This document shows positions 55,527 through 64,000 of a DNA stretch of 64,000 nt, in pieces. The position numbers were made by a program, and so were the translations under genes. The notes under the pieces were generated by a model. That model worked only from the letters and a program-made list of their open reading frames with translations, did no database searches and was not told the origin of the DNA. Source of the stretch: Arthonia radiata (taxonomy: Eukaryota > Ascomycota > Arthoniomycetes > Arthoniales > Arthoniaceae); contig PSQN01000015.1 of the NCBI GenBank assembly GCA_002989075.1, forward strand, positions 1,798,001 through 1,862,000. Direction: 5' to 3'. Every line of letters starts with the position of its first letter. The stretch's first letter is position 1.

Positions 55527-56809
55527 CTAAGAGCTTGCTTCCAAGCAGCCGTCAATCCATCTTCCAAAGTCCGTAGCAATCCATTCATACAACACAGCGA
55601 GCACAGAGAGTACTCCACATGTCCCTGAGGATGATGTTGTACTTCCAAAGCTGTCGGGCTGCCGGTATATCTTCGACGTAATCTGACGCTCGCCTTCTTC
55701 ATTGACCTTGACTTCCTGACTCATGAGTGACAACGACCAGCGGTCGTCGACGACAGTGATAAGGGGTAGGAAATTAGGAGTGTTGTTGAAGGCTCGACGC
55801 CACGCCGCCATCTGAGCAAAGCCAAACACGCTCAATTGCGCGAGAGAATCTTCGCCTGCACTGGTTTTGGTTTCGATACCGACAGCGACAGGTGTGCCGT
55901 CCAGTGAAGCATGCTCAAGTGCATTCAGGTTCTTGAAGCCTCTGTGCTTCATCTGTTCGAAACGACTTTCTGTGTCTCTTAAGCAGAGCCCAAAGTCCAC
56001 CTTGCGAGACTGATGAGTAAAGTCTTTGCTCTTCAAGGGCAACAAGTTCTTGTCGGTGATTGTTGCGGCGGCACTGCAGAAGTAGTCAGCCTAAGGACCA
56101 GGAGTTACCGCGACCGTGTGCTACGCACATAGCATCCCACAAGGTCTTTTGAGGCTGAGCGCTCAGCTCTTGTGCTAAATCCAAAACCACCGAGTGAACT
56201 TTGTTGTTCCAGGAACTCTCGGATCGACGGTATCGTTGACAATCAGCAGATGCTTGGGTAATCTTATCAATGTCCGACATGTTTGGAGCTCGATGAAGTG
56301 GCGACTCCTCGCTGTAGAAGCCACTGTGATTTAGCACAGAATCGTCGATATCGGGCGATCTGTGCGACTCCTGTGCGTCCGACAAAGGAAGGACGCCCTC
56401 AGCGCGTGCTAGTCGTCGCACTCTGGCAAAGAGCTGTTCACAGCCTGCCGGATGACTCCCCTTGTCGAGTTTCTCTGTGAGAAATCGATCATCCGCCCAC
56501 TGCATCTGCCCCATGGTAGACTTCTTGGGGCTGCTGCTGCGTTGAGTCGAAAGGCTATCCGACGGTGACGGCTGAAGACTCGGTACAGACCACGCTGAAT
56601 TACGAATGGTCTCGGCGTAAGCTCCCCTGGGTACGGTGTATGGTGGCTGCACTTGTTCTGCTCGACGAGTTATAGCTGCTTGCGCTACTCCGAGTGCTTC
56701 CGCCTGACGCCTGCTGTGCAGACGCTTCATCCTTTGCTTTTTGTTTTTTTTTGCTGGCGACCGGAGTCTGGCGCACGGCTTTCGCGTCTGGTTGATTTGG
56801 TGGCTCCAT
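55527..56809 (-). CDS. Fungal PD-(D/E)XK nuclease-like domain protein
   Basis: The conserved part has exon 1 from at least 56730 to 56129 and exon 2 56073-55527, with a 55-nt intron; from the Met at 56730 this gives 382 residues. The nuclease-like core is in exon 2: RKVDFGLCLRD (Asp), then VAVGIETKTSAGED (E-x-K), AQLSVFGFAQMAAWRR, PLITVVDDRWSLSLM and FGSTTSSSGTCGVLSVL. This is the layout of the large fungal PD-(D/E)XK_12-type family of unknown function. A better-looking N-terminus starts at 56809 (MEPPNQPDAKAVRQTP) but lies in another frame. The two frames meet at an A-run (minus strand, about 56742-56755), so slippage, a sequence error or a frameshift is likely there. Confidence 0.7.
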
Positions 56810-57884
56810 CTCGCTATGAGTATTGACGTGGCGAAGTCAGGTATACCAGCTGGAGCCGCAAGGTAGAATTGATGACGGACAATGATGAGATTAGACTCGG
56901 GCCAGCTGGCGAAAAAGGTTTCGAGAATCATAAGGACGGGATGCAAAAGATGCAGTCCAGCTCGGAAAACAACATCCTGGTGTAGATTAGTACAAGAATC
57001 CAAGAGAGGGAGGAAGTGGACAATATGGGCAATACCTCCTCCGTAAACAAGGCCGCGGAGTAGAGTTGTGCAGCTGCAGAAGGGTACGCTTCGCTCCGTA
57101 TAGCTCGTTTGAGACACACTGCTAAGCATTCCGCAGGCAACGTGTAGTGTTGGATATCGACGCGATCCCAGTGTTGAGGCGGTGTCTGTCTACGCGCGCC
57201 GTTGGAGGAAGTATGGATATGAGATGGAGAAGTGTCCGTATCAGCCAGACGTCCGACTTTGCGCTGTTCGTATCCAGCGCGGGATATCTCTCGAGAGCGT
57301 CGAAAACATGCATAGTGGATTCCCTGCCGTCGATCGTGTGGCCACAAGTATCAGAAAACGCACTTTATCTGCGTTGTGGCCTCCACCCATACTTTGCGGT
57401 TTGTTGTTTGATGCTGACATACACTGGATGTGCTCGATGTAGGTGCTCCGCAAAACCCAGACCTCTGGCATGCGCGGATTGTGATCCTTTTTAAGAAAAA
57501 TACCACCCCACCAACAACAAGCATGCCATGTTCCAGAACCTCGCGCCATAGCAAATATGTGAGATCTGATGACAACGGTCGTTTGCGTAAGCTGCAGATG
57601 AACTTCCGAGAAACGCGCCAGCGCCTCGCTTTGCATGGAGCAACGTCACGAAAAGCACTGACGAGCAAGCAAGATTGTGGGAGGTTTGACGGCGGATTGT
57701 CAAACGCGACAGTCACGTGCTACCTTGCACTTTGAATGTCCCCAAGTCTGCGTTCTCCGCCTTCCTTCCCTTGCTTCTTTCTGTCCTTCAACTTCTTCCC
57801 ACTATGATGCATCCACTCTCAATCCTTTGCAGCCACGTGCGCAGCATTGACAACCTTGCTTGATTCTGTTCAAAGCCTACAAGG
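56810..57884. promoter_or_regulatory. Region between divergent nuclease-like and kinase-like genes
   Basis: About 1.1 kb. Several ORFs of 60-140 codons overlap in all frames without recognisable domains, so none is called. I saw no RNA gene. Confidence 0.35.
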
Positions 57885-58951
57885 ATGTCTGAGCATTATC
57901 GACTCTCCCAGGCGATCGAACTTCACCCTTGGACCCCGCCGGAGTCGGTCCTGTCAGTTGATCATCGCCCCCTCGGGCGCTCGAGCCGTTGAAACCGCCC
58001 AAAAGGCAGGTTTGATCCCACGAAGCAGTACAAAATCACCGACTATGCTTCTCCGCGACGCGACACGCAAGCGGTACTACTCCTTCTAGTATCGACGGAT
58101 GATCCTCCAACTAGTGTAGTGGCGAAGATATTTGACTGCGTGTCACCCCGAGTCTGCCTCTTCACCAGCGGTTCCAACGTTGAAGATGAAATCCAACAAG
58201 GTAGCTAACGCACACGCGCTTGAGGTAAGCTGCCAACTTAAGAAACTGGATAGGTAGTGACCGCGACTCCATTCCTTCCTTCCCATCGTTCGTTGCTCGC
58301 TTCGCAGACTCGGACATACCGTTCGCCAAAGAGTGGATGGTTTATGACACACTCTCAGAAGACCTTGATCCTCACTATCCGAGCCGGTTGCTAATGGCGT
58401 ACGCAAGCCATCCATGCAGCCGTGTTGTCCTGGATTGCGTGGAGCTGCCATCTACGAGCTCCAGAGAGATGGTCAGATATACTACATTCCAGTATTGCTG
58501 ATGGAGCTTATTGAACATGCTCAAACACTCAGCGACAGCAGCACCATTCCAGAAGGAGTTCGAGAGAGATTGCTGCAGCAACTCAAGGTCACATATTGCT
58601 GGCAACGTACTCTACAATCAGGAAGGACTGACTCTCATTGACTTTACCGAGGCACAACGAACCCAACACAGCGGAACTACCAATCATACGGAGGCAATCA
58701 GCCTTGACCACGCCACACTTTGTTTCCTGCGTGAACGAATCCCATGCCTCTGCGCAGGCGTTGAAAAGTATGAGGCTGCGGTACGAAGAGATAGCGAGCA
58801 GCGTCCATCAATCGTGAGGAAAGGCCCACCCCAGCCCACCCCGGTAATTGAAAGCAGTGGGCTCTTGATATTGAAAAAGAGGCTTCAGCAGAAAGACTGG
58901 CAACCGCGTAGGGCTTGTATGCTACCCGTTGGTCTGCAAGTACCTTGCTGA
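57885..58951 (+). pseudogene. Decayed protein-kinase-like gene
   Basis: Family blocks appear in order but in changing frames. MSEHYRLSQAIELHPWTPPE continues after an in-frame TGA (57990-57992) to YKITDYASPRRDTQAVLLLL and VAKIFDCVSP. PFAKEWMVYDTLSEDLD comes next. GLRGAAIYELQRDGQIYYIP and LLMELIEHAQTL form the hinge, and SHIAGNVLYNQEGLTLIDFT and EAQ form the catalytic and metal-binding segment. The expected HGD before the Asn segment is missing, as if a short piece were lost between RERLLQQLK and SHIAGN. Introns may explain some frame changes, but not all. The gene stands head to head with the nuclease-like gene. Confidence 0.5.
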
Positions 58952-60820
58952 CATGCTAATAGCTAGTAAAGCCGCATACACATACGCTCAGCCATCGGCA
59001 GCTCGGACAAATGAGAGCAGCGAGTTTTCCCGGTTCAAGATGAGGTTGTTCAAGCAAGAGTTGCAACGATCGAGTAAGGCTCTTTTGCTGCGCATCCATC
59101 TGCAATTTTCGTGCTAACTTGACGACAGACAGCAAAGCTGTAGATGCCCACAGCAAATCACATCCAAGCTCGAGCTTGACAGCGAATACTACGCGACTAC
59201 TCCGGCCATCTACAAGCAGCAACGCTACGGTCACTTCGCCTCCCCCAGACCATGAGAACGGCGGTATGACGAACGTTGACCCGCAACAAGAAGAATGAGA
59301 CTTCTGAGTCCCGAGAAGCTTTCATGGTTGTCGTACTCGTCGCGAGGTTGATAGTCCGAGAGGAGGGACGAAGGAGGCCGTACTACAGAGTAGTTCAAGT
59401 CATCATCGCGAACTCATACGATCAGTGTGCATTGTGGACGGACATGCTGTGGAGGTCCTCTTTGTCGCCCATGCCCGAGAAGTAGCGGGCCAGCTCCAGG
59501 AAATGTTTTAGACGCTATTCCAAGCCTCGGAGGCTCGCTTTTCCTGCCGGACCTTGGCTCTTTCTAGGATGTCACTCATCTGGCTTGCCGAAGGGACAGA
59601 GTGTACAGATGTCTCGTGTGTGAAGAAATCTTCTTCTGCGATCATCGGATCATCGAATCATCCGGGTTATAGTCGAGGGTCCCTCGCCTGGTTCAAACGT
59701 CAGAATTGATTCTGGCTAGCGGATCGCACGTTGGCAGCATACCTTATAAGTGTGATACTACAAGCTCCTGCCTTCAGCAATATGGCGCGCTTCCGCGCGC
59801 TTGCAAGTTCGTCAGAAGACTTGTCTTGGAATGCATCGATCAAAAAGCGCGAGTCTAGAGTTCGCGCTCTTCTTACTGGGCGACCTCTGATCTTTGACTT
59901 GGGGAATGAGCCGTCGCTGCGCTTGCACCACTTAAGCATGTAGGATTGAGTTGCGGCCTGTGATTGTAGTTATGGCGGTAATCGCTGTTGTTGTCCTTGT
60001 TGCTCCTGCTTCTCCTGACTAAGGTTGTAAGGGACTGAGTCACGCCGAGCACAGCATCCATTTCATTGCTGTAGATCTTCCAGGATTAAGATGGACGTTG
60101 AGCTCATTCGCCAAACCGACGATCAAGTCACTTGCGTTGATGCCGGGCAGCTGGAGCGGCCTATCAAGCCTGCATCGATGCCGGTCGAAGGTTTCCGTGG
60201 CACACCCGGGGTCTTAGGTCTCTGTGTCGCTATCTGAGCTGGTGAGGCTCGATCGTCGCTCCCTCGGTGGGGACGCCCTGGCTTGGTCGAGCGAGTGCTG
60301 CACCACTTGGTCTTTCGCGACTGTCGGCTGTGTCGGTCTTTACTGTGCATCTCAGGATAGGTTGACCCCAGGAAGATTGGGGGGCTTTGGCCCCGCGCCC
60401 TTGTCGTGTGAGTATACAGCTTGGAGTCTGAAGCCCCGAGCCAAAACGCCCCGAACTGCGCGGCAGCCTAGGTATCCTGAGATGCACAACAATCGGCGCT
60501 TGAGCCGACTTCTTTCTGTCTGAGAAAATCCGACGGAATCCTTTTTACAACTAAGTCCAGCAGATTTACGTATATATGAGGCCTAGGAACCATACATGAC
60601 AGATCGGCCGTCTTGGTCTACACGGCTGCACCCGGAAGCTGTCTCGAGAGGTAACTCGAGGTGTAGAGAGTTTTGTGGGCGCACACTGTACGGAACTCTT
60701 CTTTCGCCCTCGGCCTTGCATTGCGAGAAGAATTTCATATCGTACGATGAGGGACATGGGGCACGTATATGTGGAATTAAATGTCAAGAACTTGTATCAT
60801 TACGGCCAACACCTTAACGA
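58952..60820. other. 1.9-kb region without a supported gene
   Basis: Only short ORFs. A splice-acceptor-like site near 59,126 (ctaacttgacgacag) precedes an open stretch ending at 59298. It may be the tail of a decayed gene next to the kinase-like pseudogene. No repeat or RNA gene was recognised. Confidence 0.3.
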
Positions 60821-61170
60821 GGACCTCGACCTCCTGACTTATTAACGACAACGAACAATGTTCGTTGACGGCAGTGATCAGGGGTGACAGGCTAGGGATC
60901 CTATTAAAAGCTCCGCGCTATATGGCCATCTAAGCAAAGTCAAAGACGCTCTGTTGAGCTAAAGAATTTTTTGCTTCTCCTCCTGGTTTCATTAGCGATA
61001 GCGCTAGATGTGCCGTTTAGTGAAGCATGATCAATTGCCTTTAGGCTGTTGCAGCCTTTGCGCTGCATCTTAGCTTTTTGTTCCACGAACATCGGGCCCA
61101 TTGGTATGGGAGAAAGTCTTGACTGTTTCAAGTAGTGTCCGCTGTCTAAAATATTTGTGACTCGAGGAAA
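60821..61170 (-). pseudogene. Degenerate cop[y of the PD-(D/E)XK-like gene
   Basis: Translated pieces line up with the core of the gene at 55,527-56,809. TLLETVKTFSHTN matches NLLPLKSKDFTHQ. MQRKGCNSLKAIDHASLNGT matches MKHRGFKNLNALEHASLDGT. The DNA matching VVDDRWSLSLMSQEVKV follows downstream but is out of frame and interrupted. The E-x-K of the core has become ETRRR. The sequence is clearly more AT-rich than its relative, as expected after RIP or simple decay of a duplicate. It lies just downstream of the kinase fragment on the same strand. Confidence 0.65.
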
Positions 61171-61365
61171 GTGGCAGCGGCTCGCTGTGAGGGACCGTAT
61201 CATGTGGCACAGTATCCTCAAGATCAGGCGACGGGGCGACCACGTGCTGAAAACGTTGTTGCTCTAGAAGACTGACGACTCGAGTATGGAGAGGAAGGGA
61301 AATGATCCTGTGACCCGTAGCGTCCGAGTCACAGGTCTTCATTTCGCTTTCTGAGCATACATTCA

Positions 61366-61965
61366 TTACAAGGACTCGATATAATGAAGCACTTCGTCAA
61401 CGCTTGGTCGCTGCCTTGGATCCAACTTGAGCATAAACTGCAAAACTTTGATAAAGGGTCGAAATTCGTCGGGTTGACAGATCTCCGTAGGCGAGAGATC
61501 ACGCGCTCCAGTATTGTGTGCGAAAGTGATGTTTCGAAGACATCGATCCCAGAACCTCGTATGAGCGCTACGTAAGTCGGAGGGTTGACCGTCTTTTATC
61601 GATAGTGCTGGAGGCCAGTCATCAGGGAGAGCATCGTCAATCTGTAGAAGACTGCGCTCGTGCTCTACACGGGTATCGATACAACTGACGCAGGTTCTGT
61701 CGACAACTAATTGGTAGAGCAGACAACCTAGCGACCACACGTCTACCTTCTCAAGGCTAGACCCGAGTACGGCGCTTGCGTCGCCGTGCCGACGTTTTCT
61801 CGCACGCGTTCGCGAGGTTAAGTCTTGGGTTGTTGTTGCTTGTAAGAGGGTATGAAGAGGGAAGACGTACTCTGGAGCCACGTAGCTTCTTGGCGTTGTA
61901 ACAGTAGGGAGGTGCTCAGGCGGGGAGTGGATACTGAATGCGCAGCCAAAATCGAGGAGACACAC
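61366..61965 (-). pseudogene. Protein kinase C-lobe fragment
   Basis: About 199 codons begin inside the kinase fold. CLLDFGCAFSI holds the DFG, PRSYVAPEYVFP the APE, and KVDVWSLGCLLYQLVVD helix F; VLQFMLKLDPRQRPSVDEVL is the usual last helix before the stop. No N-lobe, glycine loop or HRD catalytic loop was found upstream. The frame starts just after an acceptor-like atcag, so an upstream exon once existed. A 343-bp inverted-repeat element sits about 340 bp upstream, where the missing part would be expected. The C-lobe itself is well kept, which suggests recent loss or a distant first exon. Confidence 0.55.
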
Positions 61966-62300
61966 TGATAAGGTATATGGCTTTTATCACATTCCGACTA
62001 ACATGGTAGGAAGGTAGGTACAGGAGGATGAGACGGAAGATATGAGTGCGTCCATCACGTGATCCCAATATATGCCTATTCAGGCAATTCTCCACCAGGC
62101 ATCCCGTGTCTTGGCATGGCCATCTGGACTGGGCGATCCTGCACACAACACACACCTCAGGTAGCGACCTACTTTTCGCAAAAAGTTCGGCCATCGTTCC
62201 CCATTCGAAAGTTGATACCGTGTATGTAGGTATGTTAGATGTCAAGCATCGGGGTCGCCGGTCGTCTGAAATTGTAGTAGAACTGGAGATGCTCTTCGAG

Positions 62301-62643
62301 CGGAGTTGATAACGCCACACCCCCCTCTTACTAGTCCCACACCCCCCTTGGCACCGCAAAATCTCCCCCACCCCCCGGCCCTCTGGTCACCCAGGTCCTC
62401 CCACAGGCACCCCCTTCCTTCACTACGCTACGGAGGGACCCTCTCGCGGGCCCCTCCCAGGTTCGCGTCGACCTACGTTTCAGAAGAAGACTATCCCTCT
62501 GGGGGAAGGGCCGACTGTCTCTTGTTTGCGGGCAAAGGTCACGTATTCTGAAGCTGCACCTCGTACACGGACTATTTTTGTATGTATTATGTCACGTGGG
62601 GGGGTGGGACTAGTAAGAGGGGGGTGTGGCGTTATCAACTCCG
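62301..62643. mobile_element. Non-autonomous DNA-transposon-like element with 40-bp perfect TIRs
   Basis: The first 40 bases (62301-62340) are the exact reverse complement of the last 40 (62604-62643). The ends read CGGAGTTGATAACGCCACAC... and ...GTGTGGCGTTATCAACTCCG. The inner part is GC-rich and has no transposase frame, so this is a MITE-like element. Weaker complementarity extends a few bases past both ends (GAGC), and I see no convincing target-site duplication. That makes the exact borders and superfamily uncertain. Perfect repeats suggest a young insertion, or selection on the hairpin. Confidence 0.7.
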
Positions 62644-64000
62644 GCTCCTGGAATAGACGGGGAATTTTCAGTTTTGTGAATCAAGCGAACTTGTCAAGCA
62701 CCACTCGAGGTGAAGCGGCAAACAAGTGCTAATTGGAAATATCCAGGAAAGCTATGGTAGTAAACGTACCTTCGTGGCGCACGAGTTTTCAGAATGATGC
62801 CAGCAGTGTGGGATCTGTCAGCTATCCAGCCTGCGTCGTATTGAGAGAGTGAAAGTTGCACGAGCGATCGGAACCGAGGGATGTTTGGTCGCACCCACAC
62901 TTCATGTTACCTAACCCTGAGGCTCGAGATTCCAAGCAGATCGTGTAATATGGTCCAAGCGTCAAGTCTCAGTGTTTGACTTCACTCAAACGGGGATCCC
63001 GCGTTTGTGGCCCAACGTTCTATCTTATGCGGCTCTGTAAGCTTGAGGCGGCCGTCACACAGTATTGAAAATTAAAATTGATGCCTCCCAGCTTTTCTTT
63101 TCGCATGCGTGATGGAATATCTGGCACACAGTCTCTCGAGTCTTTGGATTTGCTGGCTTTCCCACGCACATCCTACTCGGCGTCCTATGCGCGCGGCTGT
63201 GATTTTGTTTGCTAAGAGCAGTCAGCTACGTATTGTAAGAAGAACACGACTTTGCTAGCCTCGAAGTATGTGCAAAACCACGCGCGCAGTCGCGTTAGAA
63301 TTCAAAAACCCAGAGATTCCTGACCATCGCGAGTCAAAGGATGTGAGGGCACATGTGTTTGTTCGCTTGCCTTGATGCGTCACTGCGCAGCCCTGGCGAC
63401 GCCCCTCATCAGCAATCTGAAGGCAAGCACGGCCTCTGATCTTAGCAATCCCATCGGAGACGGCGTATAAGTATTGACCTTTCCAGCGGCTCTTGTCAAG
63501 ATTGTGCGGGCACCAAACGAGCATTGTCAAAGTTCTTGTGAGGATGATCAAGTTCTCTGTCAGCGTGGACCGATCTCAGCCGTTCGCAGAGGTGCGGCAT
63601 CGTTGAGGGAGACTGGAAGCCCCTGTGCTGCTCAATTTGCCTTGAGGGTGGCAGAGCTTGCAGAGAGCAGAGTTGAGATGGCCCGCGGCGGTATGTATTG
63701 ATTCAAATGCTAGTAGACATGAGAGACATACTGACGGTCGTATCTAGCGCACGCACCACGCGAAACGACTGATCCAGCGTACGAAGTAATCGACGAATAC
63801 CTTGGGACACAGGCTGAGCTTGTGGGCACATTCTGTCCTTTCTAGTTGATGGCGCAGGCCACCGAAAGACCAGCACATTGCCAGTGATCTGTATGATATA
63901 GGGATGCATACACAAAGAAGCATATTGAAAGCGTGTCGATACTAAATCATGCCGTGACTGAGTTCTTTATAGCAGACTGGCAGCTCAGGAGAGAAAGATT
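62644..64000. other. Last 1.36 kb without a supported gene
   Basis: Several short ORFs on both strands. Two intron-like segments are visible: GTACGTTTAC...CAATTAG on the minus strand near 62,730-62,770, and GTATGTATTG...TACTGAC...TATCTAG on the plus strand at 63,691-63,748. They hint at fragments of split genes, but I could not join convincing exons or recognise a product. Confidence 0.3.

Noticed and set aside
61916-62371. 151-codon ORF upstream of the kinase fragment as its missing N-lobe
   Set aside because: No glycine loop, beta-3 lysine or HRD motif can be seen, and it runs into the inverted-repeat element.
1-64000. CRISPR arrays, bacterial operons or riboswitches
   Set aside because: No regularly spaced short repeats with unique spacers were seen, and introns and gene content are those of a fungal nucleus.

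Overview
The window is nuclear DNA of a filamentous ascomycete (Pezizomycotina), most likely a dothideomycete. Genes are densely packed on both strands. Introns are short (44 to about 150 nt), with GTRNGT donors and CTAAC or CTGAC branch points. Several families are typical of this group: a Pth11-like receptor, a septal Bud3-type RhoGEF with a DH domain, a fungal synaptobrevin, a GH92 mannosidase and fungal PD-(D/E)XK-like proteins. No bacterial operons, CRISPR arrays or intact viral elements were seen.

Positions 1-32,700 are mostly core genome. In order: a CaaX-ending protein, a LYC1-type acetyltransferase, a short-chain dehydrogenase, a GPI-type wall protein, prolyl-tRNA synthetase, CCT1, the Bud3-like RhoGEF, DCC1, a hemerythrin-like protein, a Pth11-like receptor, RPB8, a TNR3-like Nudix enzyme, deoxyhypusine hydroxylase, RPA12, the SCC2 cohesin loader, and two head-to-head F-box-like paralogs. 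Many genes are divergent pairs sharing short promoters: ProRS/CCT1, Bud3/DCC1, Nudix/DOHH, RPA12/SCC2, ABC/VAMP and NECAP/eIF2B-alpha. DCC1 and SCC2 both serve sister-chromatid cohesion; RPB8 and RPA12 are RNA polymerase subunits.

Positions 33,700-38,200 hold the most unusual locus. A complete tRNA-Thr(CGU) cloverleaf appears only if two GT-AG intron-like segments of 54 and 55 nt are removed. It is followed by a twin-NBD ABC ATPase and a VAMP7-like SNARE whose last intron carries an antisense, intron-containing tRNA-Asp(GUC).

Positions 39,600-44,200 and 54,000-62,700 are accessory. Each has a protein-kinase-like gene head to head with a PD-(D/E)XK-like gene. The second island adds a degenerate nuclease-like copy, a kinase fragment without its N-lobe, a repeat-bearing F-box gene and a 343-bp element with 40-bp perfect terminal inverted repeats. 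An AT-rich, RIP-like fossil tract lies at about 43.3-43.8 kb.

Positions 44,200-53,850 return to core genes: a 59-residue membrane protein, GH92, ULA1, ribose-5-phosphate isomerase, NECAP and eIF2B-alpha. The last 1.3 kb has no gene I can support.

All exon borders come from reading splice signals, frame continuity and remembered family sequences. No alignment or database search was run.
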